Position numbers and translations under genes: made by a program. This document shows, in pieces, positions 17,543 through 25,676 of a stretch of 64,000 nt of DNA. Numbering within the stretch: the stretch's first letter is position 1; each line of letters begins with the position of its first letter. Origin of the DNA: Vibrio ulleungensis (GTDB lineage: Bacteria; Pseudomonadota; Gammaproteobacteria; Enterobacterales; Vibrionaceae); NCBI RefSeq assembly GCF_016900875.1, contig NZ_JAFEUM010000004.1:248001-312000 (forward strand). The letters are read 5' to 3'. The notes under the pieces were generated by a model that was not told the origin of the DNA, did not search any database, and saw only the letters and a list, made by a program, of their open reading frames with translations.

Positions 17543-17578
17543 GTTTGTTTGTTTGTTTGTTTGTTTGTTTGTTTGTTT
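17543..17578. repeat. (GTTT)9 tetranucleotide microsatellite
   Basis: Nine uninterrupted GTTT units end eight bases from the stop codon of the HEPN/PD-(D/E)xK gene, which reads on the opposite strand (AAAC repeats downstream of the stop). Such tracts slip during replication. Because it is outside the coding frame, it cannot switch that protein by frameshift, but it could alter the mRNA 3' end. Confidence 0.95.
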
Positions 17579-17586
17579 AGTACAAT

Positions 17587-18531
17587 TTAGTCATAAGTTG
17601 GAAAGATAGTCACGATATCAGAAGTATCAGGGAAAATGGTTTGCTGGATTGAATAACTGCCAGTTTTGGATGTACTGTCCACTACCATGAGAGCTCCATG
17701 CTTTATGCCTGACCTATCTAATAGCTTCACAACATAATTGTGATGGCTCAAATTAAGCGACTGATGTTTTGGCATTTGCTTTACTTCGATTACAACAGTC
17801 TCATTGGTAGATGACGAAATTAATAAGTCAGCAAATAAACCTGTTCCACTTACGAGCTCGACGTCTGTAGAAACTGACGCTTCATCTATAACTGCTTCAA
17901 CAAATCCAGCTAATTTACCAACGTATTGATTCATGGGAAGCTTATCTTTCACTTCATAGAAATTGCTATATGAACTTGCAAGAGTTGAATATACTTTTTT
18001 ATTAAAATCCAATTTTTCATAATTAGAGATTGAACCTCGAATGGACTTAACCATTTGGCTGACTCGTTGCTTTTCTATATTTTCGTTAACTTTAACGATA
18101 ATTTGCTCTAATAACATAACTGTAAAAGTAGAAACATTAGCTATAGCTAGTAAAGCTTCATGTTCAGAAAAGAATAGTTTGTAATCGTGAGCTGAAGTAT
18201 TTCTCCATTCTTGGCGGTAGTTTCGGACTGCCTCTATCAGCTTGGGTTTCAGTATTTCATTGTCAACAAGATAGCTTTCAATCTCAAAAGGCGAGACTTT
18301 CTTTGGCGCGTTTTCAACCAAAACAAAGTATGCCTCCTTCAAGGCGCCTTCAAATGCTTGGTTTGTACGATAAACCACATCTGTGTACATCTCGACATCA
18401 AACCCTTCTCTAGCCATGAACCAATACTTTTCAGCCCTTTCAATATGACTTATTGTCGCTTCTATTCCTTTGCGATCGTATTCAAGCGGTAACCGCTCTA
18501 TTATTCCGTCAATTAAAGCTCTTAAATCCAT
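17587..18531 (-). CDS. HEPN-like plus PD-(D/E)xK nuclease-like protein
   Basis: A 314-residue protein I cannot place in a named family. Residues about 30-150 are helical and contain EWRNTSAHDY, with R110 and H115 spaced as in the Rx4-6H motif of HEPN ribonucleases. Residues about 200-300 look like a restriction-endonuclease fold: D235 in FADLLIS and E249-x-K251 in VVIEVKQM form a PD-(D/E)xK-type triad. Two nuclease-like domains in one protein suggest a nucleic-acid-targeting, possibly defensive, role; this is inference. It lies 123 bp downstream of the gene at 18655 on the same strand, with an attC-like sequence between them. Base composition is AT-rich relative to the flanks. Confidence 0.65.
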   Translation of the reverse strand: MDLRALIDGIIERLPLEYDRKGIEATISHIERAEKYWFMAREGFDVEMYTDVVYRTNQAFEGALKEAYFVLVENAPKKVSPFEIESYLVDNEILKPKLIEAVRNYRQEWRNTSAHDYKLFFSEHEALLAIANVSTFTVMLLEQIIVKVNENIEKQRVSQMVKSIRGSISNYEKLDFNKKVYSTLASSYSNFYEVKDKLPMNQYVGKLAGFVEAVIDEASVSTDVELVSGTGLFADLLISSSTNETVVIEVKQMPKHQSLNLSHHNYVVKLLDRSGIKHGALMVVDSTSKTGSYSIQQTIFPDTSDIVTIFPTYD

Positions 18532-18562
18532 CTAAATTCCTATCAATGAGTAATGCTCTTGC

Positions 18563-18653
18563 ACTTATAAGCTGTGAGTGAACGTGTGCCATGTCTGAGC
18601 GAAGCGAGTTCGGCACGCGTTTACGAATTCAGTCTTAAGCAATTTGTTAGGGC
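18563..18653 (-). repeat. Degenerate integron attC-like site
   Basis: Read on the minus strand, immediately after the stop of the gene at 18655, the sequence CCCTAACAAATTGCTTAAG resembles the left end of Vibrio attC repeats. An imperfect stem follows (AACGCGTGCC against GGCACACGTT). The right core site is not canonical (no GTTRRRY), so the site is probably decayed. It suggests that the two flanking genes arrived as integron-type cassettes. Confidence 0.5.
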
Positions 18654-18654
18654 T

Positions 18655-19608
18655 CTATGCAAAAAGGTCGCCTTGAGAGCGCGCCAATTTCGTAGCATGT
18701 AAATACTGATTACCTTGTTTCGTTTTACTCACTTGAATACCATCAGAGACTTCTATAACCGTCGAAACAGCATAACCAGTAACCTTTATTTCACCTACTT
18801 CATCTAATTCTCGATTAATTCTAAGAACACAGTTAATAAAAGAACCATGTTTGAAACTTACTTTTTCTAAGAGTACGTCTTCTTTAAATTGAGCATCTAG
18901 CATATCAAAGGTGATTATTTTTTCATCATAGATCCCCTTCCATTTATACCTACCTTCTTTTAATACAGGAGATACAATCTCTATATTTGCAGTATCATCA
19001 ATGTCAGCATTTAACTTGTTTGAAGATAGGATGAATTTCCTAAAACTTTCACGTTCAATTTTTCGTTCATCAGAGAATGGTTCGAAATCAGGTGAAATTG
19101 CATTGATACCTACACCTTCGACTTTGTGGTAACTAGATAAGTGTGTGTATAGGTTAGATCTACGCTTAACTACTTTTAAGTTTTTATCTACATAACGAGC
19201 TGCTTTACCAATAACCTCATGGTCAATTTGTGCTACCGACTTTTCTTTGAGTTCAAGTTTAAGCTTCTGAATATTCAGCTTTTTCTCTTCAATTGTAAGC
19301 TTCTTGATTTCACGCTCTAACAATTCTATTTCTGGATCAGTTACAGGAACTCGAGAAAGTACAATAGTCACAATAGCGAGTAAAATGGTAATTTGACTGC
19401 CATGTTCACCCAGAAGTTTCCAGAATTCTCGGAAACCACCTTCTCTAAAAACCTCACTATTTACTTCAATACTAATATCTAAAATGTTCGCTGCTTCAAG
19501 CAATATAGCTAGTACTTCCGTTTCACATTTATTCCGAACTAAGGCGTCTATGTTGTGTGACGTATCATTAAAGTAATAGTGAAACTCTAGCTTATCTGCT
19601 TGGTTCAT
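18655..19608 (-). CDS. Hypothetical membrane-anchored coiled-coil protein
   Basis: A 317-residue protein of unknown family. An N-terminal domain of about 65 residues is followed by one hydrophobic segment (QITILLAIVTIVLSRVP, about 71-88). A charged, predicted coiled coil follows over about 92-125, rich in Glu, Lys and Leu, and then a soluble C-terminal domain of about 190 residues with a strand-rich end. It is the first of two same-strand genes, the second being the HEPN/PD-(D/E)xK protein. The pairing of a membrane/coiled-coil protein with a nuclease-like protein recalls two-gene defence modules, but nothing here proves it. Confidence 0.6.
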   Translation of the reverse strand: MNQADKLEFHYYFNDTSHNIDALVRNKCETEVLAILLEAANILDISIEVNSEVFREGGFREFWKLLGEHGSQITILLAIVTIVLSRVPVTDPEIELLEREIKKLTIEEKKLNIQKLKLELKEKSVAQIDHEVIGKAARYVDKNLKVVKRRSNLYTHLSSYHKVEGVGINAISPDFEPFSDERKIERESFRKFILSSNKLNADIDDTANIEIVSPVLKEGRYKWKGIYDEKIITFDMLDAQFKEDVLLEKVSFKHGSFINCVLRINRELDEVGEIKVTGYAVSTVIEVSDGIQVSKTKQGNQYLHATKLARSQGDLFA

Positions 19609-20271
19609 CGTTAATTATCTCTAGATTGAAGACATTCATCGTACAGCTATAACTTAAGCACAAAAACCATGCAATAGTTATGGATTAAAAATGAGATGCA
19701 ATTTTGGATTTGGTGAGCCATAACATTTTATTTGTAGGCGAGTTCGTTTTCATAGAAGCGATCCACCAAACAATAACCTTGTAACTTTCTAAATAATCAC
19801 AAATAACCTGACGATTAACCACTCTAAATTGTGGAAGAAACGAGCCAGCTCGGATTTTCGATTCACAATGCCTACAAAACCGAGCCACTTTCCTCCCTAA
19901 CACATTGATTTTCAGTTGTCTGGAACCGAATTGCCAACAAAACGAGCCAACTTGATTCCCTCAGTTTCGCTCACTATCGTCACCCTTCAGCACACATGGT
20001 GCAATAAGCAGTTCATAACATCAGTGCTTTGCCATTTCGTCGCTAAACTCAATGGCTTCATAACTATCATGGTATAAGAAAAAGTAGGGCAAACCGACTC
20101 ACTTTGTTTTGAGAGGTTGAGTATCGCTGCCACGGAACGGGGGCACAAACGTGTTTGCGATAGTCGGTGCACATAACCTCTGCCAGGCGAACTGACAGAG
20201 GTTATGTGACAAACTTCAATGTAAGAGATCGGACTTTATTGGAATTGAGAAAACTATATTGTCTTATGACA
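19609..20271. other. Gene-poor accessory spacer with decayed sequence
   Basis: I see no convincing gene in these 663 bases. Three CGAGCCA words recur at 19841, 19881 and 19943 in similar AAA-rich contexts. A short minus-strand reading (GLPYFFLYHDSYEAIEFSDE, about 20030-20090) is interrupted by stops and may be a remnant of an unrecognised gene. A long hairpin lies at 20170-20208. Confidence 0.5.
20170..20208. repeat. Long hairpin (17-bp stem) downstream of the ABC exporter gene
   Basis: CACATAACCTCTG and CAGAGGTTATGTG form a perfect 13-bp inverted repeat. On the minus strand the pairing continues inward with four more pairs to a five-base loop. There is no T-tract, so it is not a classical terminator. 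It lies about 65 bp past the stop of the ABC transporter gene and could stabilise its mRNA or be a recombination-site relic. Confidence 0.7.
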
Positions 20272-22116
20272 CTAACCCGCTTGTAGGTTGCCATATAAGG
20301 TTTGATAGAGACCATCATCTTTGAGCAGATCTTGGTGAGTCCCCGATTGCACCACTTTGCCATCTTCGAGCACATAGATAAGGTCTGCTTGTTTCACAGC
20401 AGATAATCGGTGAGCAACAATCAGCGTGGTACGCCCTTGCAAAAATTGATTCAGCGCCATGTGAAGATTGGCTTCTGTTGTAGTGTCTAGCGCTGATGTT
20501 GCTTCATCTAAAATGACCAAATCGGGATCGTTAAGCACCATCCTCGCGATGGCCAGGCGTTGTCGTTGCCCACCTGACAAGCGGACTCCTTGGCGACCGA
20601 TTTCTGAATCTAAACCATTAGACAGCGTCGATTTTAAATCGCTCAACTGGGCAATTCTAAGAGCTTGCCACAAGGTTTCATCATCAAAATCACGCCCCAG
20701 AGTTAAGTTTTGGCGCAAGGTATCATTAAAAATCATTGGTTGCTGCAGCACCACTGCCATTTTGTCACGAAGCGCTTCGTAGCTGACGGCTTCAATGGGG
20801 TGCCCATTAACTTTGATATCCCCACTCTGCTTTTGATAGATCCCCAGCAAAAGCTGAATCAAAGTAGACTTACCGCCACCAGAAGCCCCTACGAGCGCGA
20901 CACGTTTGCCCTTAGGAATCGACAAATTGAGGCTATCGAGAACATTGCGGTCACCATCGTAAGAAAAACTCACGTTTTCAAACTCAATGTCGATTAATCG
21001 CTTGTCATCAAAAGGATTCACAGTGGCTTGAGGACGATACTCTTCGTCTAATTCAAGAATACCATTGATTCGCTTCATGGCTGCCGCAGCGCTATACCAA
21101 GAGTATTGAATGCTTAGCAGTTCTTGCACCGGTGAAAGCATAAACCAAAGGTACCCAAAAACCGCGAAGATCTGACCTATAGATAAATCACTAAACAGCA
21201 CCATGATCATCGCGGCAGCACGGAAAATTTCAAAGCCTATCAAAAACATCAAAAATGACAGACGATTGGCCGCGTCCGATTGCCAGGCATACTTATCTGC
21301 ATCAAAGCGGATGGCTTCAGCATCTTGCTTGAGCAGTTCTAGATACTCTTTTTCTCTATTGGCCGCGCGCAGTTGGTAAATACCATCTAACGTTTCAACC
21401 AATCGAGATTGAAACTTCTCAAATGCTTGGTTCTCTTTTTTCTTAAGGTGCTTTACCCGCTCACCCAGTTTACGGGACAAATAGATAACCACTGGGTTCA
21501 TCAATATGATAAACAAGCCAAGTTGCCAGTTTAGCCAAAGCAGAATTGAGCCAACGCCGATAACCGTTAATACACTGATCACAAACCGGCTTAATGTAGA
21601 GCCAATAAACTTGTCGATAGTTTCTATATCGGTGACTAAATGGGAGGTTAATCCACCACTGCCTTTTTCCTCATACTGCTGCATCGATACTCGTCCAAGT
21701 TTATCGAGTACCTTTTGGCGCATGACACAGGTAAGCTGTTTCGACACCAAGGTGAACTGCCGAGTTTGCAAAATATTAAGTGCTTGGCTGCCAATACGCA
21801 TCAGCACAATCAGCATCAACACCATAACGATATAGCCTACAGGGGTCTGCCAGCCGTCCAGTAAGATCCAGTTTAGTGCAGCAACACCTTGCGCAGGTTT
21901 GTCCAATAACACTTCGTCGACCATCAGAGGAAGCAGCATAGGGATGGGAACACTGATCAGCGTGGCAAAGAAAGCAATGATGTTGGCAAAGATTAATTTG
22001 CGCTTATGGACAATGGCTTGCTGATAGAGCCACTGACGATCTAAAATAAAATAGTCCCGAGTGCTGTTTTGATTCACATGTCTTCCTTGAGTCTGAGAAT
22101 TTGAGAAAAGAGTCAT
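20272..22116 (-). CDS. ABC exporter, fused membrane and ATPase domains
   Basis: A 614-residue half-transporter. Residues about 35-330 form a six-helix exporter domain, followed by a nucleotide-binding domain with Walker A GASGGGKST, signature LSGGQRQR, Walker B LVILDEATSALD and H-loop VAHRLS. All catalytic residues are intact, so it probably works as a homodimer, resembling MsbA-like or peptide exporters. It lies downstream of hutA on the same strand, 168 bp away and past the hutA terminator, so it is not necessarily co-transcribed. The substrate is unknown; its place beside heme genes hints at, but does not prove, a heme- or iron-linked role. Confidence 0.88.
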   Translation of the reverse strand: MTLFSNSQTQGRHVNQNSTRDYFILDRQWLYQQAIVHKRKLIFANIIAFFATLISVPIPMLLPLMVDEVLLDKPAQGVAALNWILLDGWQTPVGYIVMVLMLIVLMRIGSQALNILQTRQFTLVSKQLTCVMRQKVLDKLGRVSMQQYEEKGSGGLTSHLVTDIETIDKFIGSTLSRFVISVLTVIGVGSILLWLNWQLGLFIILMNPVVIYLSRKLGERVKHLKKKENQAFEKFQSRLVETLDGIYQLRAANREKEYLELLKQDAEAIRFDADKYAWQSDAANRLSFLMFLIGFEIFRAAAMIMVLFSDLSIGQIFAVFGYLWFMLSPVQELLSIQYSWYSAAAAMKRINGILELDEEYRPQATVNPFDDKRLIDIEFENVSFSYDGDRNVLDSLNLSIPKGKRVALVGASGGGKSTLIQLLLGIYQKQSGDIKVNGHPIEAVSYEALRDKMAVVLQQPMIFNDTLRQNLTLGRDFDDETLWQALRIAQLSDLKSTLSNGLDSEIGRQGVRLSGGQRQRLAIARMVLNDPDLVILDEATSALDTTTEANLHMALNQFLQGRTTLIVAHRLSAVKQADLIYVLEDGKVVQSGTHQDLLKDDGLYQTLYGNLQAG

Positions 22117-22208
22117 AGAGTGTACATCAGTTTACGTTGCGCGCTCACACAGCGATCGCATGCAGTTAAGAAAAAGTTGTGCCCAAAAGTTTACTGGCTA
22201 ACAATCAC

Positions 22209-22243
22209 AAAACCGCCGCTCTCTACACGAAAGCGGCGGTTTA
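22209..22243 (-). terminator. Rho-independent terminator of hutA
   Basis: A perfect GC-rich stem AAACCGCCGCT / AGCGGCGGTTT with a short loop and a minus-strand TTTT tail, 42 bp after the hutA stop codon. Confidence 0.85.
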
Positions 22244-22284
22244 TAGGCACTGAGTTATCGGATGCCTAATTCACAGTCAGCAAA

Positions 22285-24417
22285 TTAAAAGTCATATTTT
22301 GCGGTCAATGCAAAGTTACGACGCGCTGCTGTCAAGTCTTGGTCACGCTCGGTTAAGCCGCGTACATCATTCCACTTGTAGTATTCTTGGTCCGTTAAGT
22401 TGAATACACCTGCGCGCAGCGTAAGATTATTCACTGGTACGTAGTAAGCGGTTAGGTCAAGAACCGTCGACGAGTCAATCGGCAAGATTTCGTCGCTGCC
22501 TTCTTCGGTGTAGATGTCGCTCGCATCTTTCGCTGCGGTGTACACCAGTTTCAAAGAAGTACCCCAAGTGCCTTGTGGCGCATCGTAGTTCACACCAAAT
22601 ACTGCATTCCAAGGGTTTACACTGTTAAGCGGGTTCTTTTCGCCATCTTCGCCGTCAGAGTATGCGGCAGCGATGCGGCTGCTGAAGCCTTCAATCGGCA
22701 TGAAGTTCCACAGTAACTGGTTAGAAAATTCGATACCCTTAATGGTCGCTTCATCGATGTTGATCGACTGGTAGACAGCGTCCATTGTCGCAAAACTTCC
22801 ATCCACTAACTGATAGTCAATAAAGTTGTCGTATTCGCTGTAGAACACTGCGATTTCTGACGAAGAGTAAGCAACATTGTGACGCCAGCCCAACTCGTAA
22901 GAAATACTCTCTTCGGCTTTTAGATCTGGATTCGGTGCACTGATGTACCCATGCATTGGATTACCAAACGAGTAATACAGCTCTTGGAAATCTGGCGCTC
23001 TAAAGCCTTGCGAAATCTGTGCAAACACTTTGTTTTCATTGTTGACCGAGTAGACCGTACCCAGACGACCAGTAACAGCAGAGTCATCAAAGTCTTGGTA
23101 ATCAGAATCTGGGTTACCACTTGGGTTCTCGGAAGTATCGCCAGGACTTGTTTGGAACGAGTCAAAGCGAAGACCTGGTGTCACTACCCAGTTACCTGCG
23201 GTAATTTCATCTTGGACAAAAAAGCCATAGCGAGTTTCTGAGGCACTTGGCATGTAATAAATCACCTGATCCTCACTGATTGAGTTGTACTCGTTATTGG
23301 TATTGTGAATATCTTTATTAGAGAAAGACGCACCATAGACGATGTAATGCTCGCTATTGCCCCAGTAAAGAGATTTATCCAGTTGAATGTCACCACTCCA
23401 ACCTTCGTCACCATAGATGTAATCTTTGGTTTGTACGTTACCAGCAGGAGGTAAGAAGAAGCTACCGCCTAGTGATGTACGGTTGGTAATGCCGTTCTCT
23501 TCTTTGCTTAACCAGTTGACTTGCCATTCGATGCTATCGGCAAAGCTCTGATCTAAGTTCCAAATATGTTTAAGCCCAAGAGAGGTTTGCGTAGTGCGGT
23601 CATCACCGGTGTAATCTGTGTATGACGGGTCGCTAAATTCAGAGCTTGTATTATTGTTGACGTAGCTGCCGCTAAACTCTAAACGGTGTGCATCTGACAG
23701 CTGATATTGAAGCTTAACGAGCAGGTCGTTGGTGTCGTAATCTTGAGGATCGGGCTCACCAAAGTTATCGATTTGCTCACCGTCGCGACGAGAGTAGGCC
23801 ACCAAGGTTTCTAGGTCACCAAAACGATTTGCCAAAGCCACAGACTCGCCGAAGCTGTTATCAGCCGAGGAGTAATTGAGTTTTACATGTCCGCCAATAT
23901 CGCGGCCTTGTAGGAAATCCTCAGGATCTTTTGTGGTGAAAGCCACCACGCCACCAATTGCATCGCTGCCTTGAAGCGACGACGCTGAGCCTTTCACCAC
24001 TTCAACAGATTTGAGTAAATCGGTATCTACGTTAACACGGCCAGAATTGATGAAGCTGTAAGAGCCATTACTAAATTGATTAGGCTGTGAAACACCGTCT
24101 ACCAATATTTTGATGCGGTTGCCTTCCATACCACGCACGTTGATGCTCTGAACGCCTTGGCGTGCTTCGCCCTCAACGGTTACACCTGGTGTGTAATCAA
24201 ATAAGTTTTCAACACTGCGCGTCATATCCTGTTCAATATCGTCGTCGGAGATAACCGCTACCGATGCCGCGGTGTCTTCTAACTCTTTTTGAGAACGCGT
24301 TGCTGACACAGTCACCGATTCCATGGTGAAAACCTCTTCTGCGGACAAAGAAGTCGATATGGCTGTGGTGGATAATGCACTCAAAATAGCCACTGCTAAT
24401 GGTGTTTTGTTGTTCAT
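22285..24417 (-). CDS. hutA: TonB-dependent heme/hemoglobin outer-membrane receptor
   Basis: A 710-residue receptor with a signal peptide and a TonB-box region (MESVTVSATRS). A plug domain follows at about 45-160, with the typical VRGMEGNRIKILVDGV, then a 22-strand beta-barrel ending in Phe. The heme-receptor motifs FRAPDFQELY and NPDL are present with a His between them (GNPMHGYIS), as in HutA/HemR/HupA. It would bind heme or hemoproteins at the surface and move heme into the periplasm using energy from TonB-ExbB-ExbD encoded nearby. It is on the same strand as hutZ, 131 bp downstream of it. I saw no obvious Fur box directly upstream of hutA. In some vibrios the orthologue is called HupA. 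Confidence 0.92.
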   Translation of the reverse strand: MNNKTPLAVAILSALSTTAISTSLSAEEVFTMESVTVSATRSQKELEDTAASVAVISDDDIEQDMTRSVENLFDYTPGVTVEGEARQGVQSINVRGMEGNRIKILVDGVSQPNQFSNGSYSFINSGRVNVDTDLLKSVEVVKGSASSLQGSDAIGGVVAFTTKDPEDFLQGRDIGGHVKLNYSSADNSFGESVALANRFGDLETLVAYSRRDGEQIDNFGEPDPQDYDTNDLLVKLQYQLSDAHRLEFSGSYVNNNTSSEFSDPSYTDYTGDDRTTQTSLGLKHIWNLDQSFADSIEWQVNWLSKEENGITNRTSLGGSFFLPPAGNVQTKDYIYGDEGWSGDIQLDKSLYWGNSEHYIVYGASFSNKDIHNTNNEYNSISEDQVIYYMPSASETRYGFFVQDEITAGNWVVTPGLRFDSFQTSPGDTSENPSGNPDSDYQDFDDSAVTGRLGTVYSVNNENKVFAQISQGFRAPDFQELYYSFGNPMHGYISAPNPDLKAEESISYELGWRHNVAYSSSEIAVFYSEYDNFIDYQLVDGSFATMDAVYQSINIDEATIKGIEFSNQLLWNFMPIEGFSSRIAAAYSDGEDGEKNPLNSVNPWNAVFGVNYDAPQGTWGTSLKLVYTAAKDASDIYTEEGSDEILPIDSSTVLDLTAYYVPVNNLTLRAGVFNLTDQEYYKWNDVRGLTERDQDLTAARRNFALTAKYDF

Positions 24418-24548
24418 AATTTCATAGTTCCATTAAATTTTGGTTGTAGTAATTCCCCAGTCGTTTTTCGACCGGTTTAATCCTTTATTAATAAGGTTCA
24501 TGACGTTGAGCGACGAGTTATCGCAAGCAATGTACTCGTCTAACAGGG

Positions 24549-25148
24549 TTAGCTCTCTTCTTGGAGGTGCCCTTTGTTTTGGAGGTGCCCTTCATCGAGG
24601 TGTAAAAAGTCGACAAGATCATTGCCCGATACATTAAAGGCTTGTCCAAAACCCTTGACGTATCGACCGGAAGAAGGCGTTAGTTTGTAGAGGTTGAAGT
24701 CACCTAGCTTACTGAGGTTTTCGGCCATCTCACCAAATCGAGTGACCAGTGCAGCTATACCCGCTACCCCATGTTCCGACGCCTTGTCTATGTGCATCGC
24801 TTCAGTATCAAAGGTTAGCCTTTTACGCGCGTGGACACTTTTGGCTTCATTCTCGTCTTGAATCATCATTATCGACACGCGCTTATTCAGTTTTAGATTT
24901 TTGCCGTGCTCGGCCAAATCGCTCACTAAGATGTAATAACCCTGCTGGTCAAAGGCAAAGGGCGCGTAGCTCACATGCGGAGCACCCGACTCGCCAATAG
25001 TCGCAAGTTGCAGAGTTTGTCTAGAGTCACGAAACTCTTGCACCTCTGGCCCCAGCCGATTTTGCAGACGCTCTTTTTTGATCGCAGAACGATCGCCTTG
25101 CGTCGCTGAGTGGGTTGGGGAAAGGGTCGATGATGATGAAGTACTCAT
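24549..25148 (-). CDS. hutZ: HutZ heme-degrading enzyme (HugZ-like, split-barrel fold)
   Basis: A 199-residue protein of the pyridoxamine-phosphate-oxidase-like split-barrel group (GPEVQEFRDSRQTLQLATIG, then YYILVSDLAEHGKNLK). In V. cholerae HutZ opens the heme ring with O2 and releases iron. The C-terminus carries a near-duplicated short peptide (EGHLQNKGHLQEES), reflected in a GGAGGTGCCCTT direct repeat at the 3' end. The start codon at 25148 directly abuts the hutX stop, implying translational coupling with its heme donor. It is the third gene of hutW-hutX-hutZ. Confidence 0.93.
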   Translation of the reverse strand: MSTSSSSTLSPTHSATQGDRSAIKKERLQNRLGPEVQEFRDSRQTLQLATIGESGAPHVSYAPFAFDQQGYYILVSDLAEHGKNLKLNKRVSIMMIQDENEAKSVHARKRLTFDTEAMHIDKASEHGVAGIAALVTRFGEMAENLSKLGDFNLYKLTPSSGRYVKGFGQAFNVSGNDLVDFLHLDEGHLQNKGHLQEES

Positions 25149-25667
25149 TTATGCAAATTCCGTTTTTAGTTGTGCTAGAAGTTCAAGTTGCTCTGGAAAC
25201 AGTTGACGTTTTTTGTCGCGACCTAAGTACACTTTAAATATGCACTCGCCCTGGGCATCAAAAAATCCAATGTAGTGACTTTCCATTTTGCGAAACGGCT
25301 TAGAGACAATGGCAATATGCTCAATAAGATCCAACCTCAAGTGGCCATGAAGCTCACCTTCGCGCCCCATTAGATTGTAGTATCCATGGGCAACCTTGCC
25401 CTTTGGAAACGGCGCTTTGTATTCAAAGATTGAGCCAAAGGAATGCACGATGGTGGTCACTTTACCCCAAGAAGCAAGCTGCTCTAAAATGGTCTGAGCG
25501 TGACTACCTTCGACGGCGTGAACCATGGTGCTTGGTAACACAAAAGTAATTTCACCCTCAGTTTGCTCAAGCGATTTCGCCATTTCGCTAATGGGTACGT
25601 TAGCGTCTTGCTCTAACAGTGTTGCGACTTTATAGAGCGTCTGCTCTTTGCTGCGATTCTGGTACAT
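25149..25667 (-). CDS. hutX: HutX cytoplasmic heme carrier/storage protein
   Basis: A 172-residue protein of the HutX/ChuX family. The N-terminal part (LLEQDANVPISEMAKSL) precedes the beta-barrel heme-binding domain, with FGSIFEYKAPFPKGKVAHGYYNLMG in the middle. HutX binds cytoplasmic heme and passes it to HutZ. Gene order hutW-hutX-hutZ with a 9-bp gap upstream and no gap downstream supports one operon. Confidence 0.93.
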   Translation of the reverse strand: MYQNRSKEQTLYKVATLLEQDANVPISEMAKSLEQTEGEITFVLPSTMVHAVEGSHAQTILEQLASWGKVTTIVHSFGSIFEYKAPFPKGKVAHGYYNLMGREGELHGHLRLDLIEHIAIVSKPFRKMESHYIGFFDAQGECIFKVYLGRDKKRQLFPEQLELLAQLKTEFA

Positions 25668-25676
25668 GTCGTTTCC

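Noticed and set aside
19685..20172. Minus-strand frames of 72 and 61 residues in the gene-poor spacer
   Set aside because: No ribosome-binding sites, no recognisable motifs, and the surrounding sequence looks decayed.
24418..24548. Fur box directly upstream of hutA
   Set aside because: No GATAAT-like repeats are visible in the 130 bp before the hutA start; the only good Fur box is at 27391-27420.
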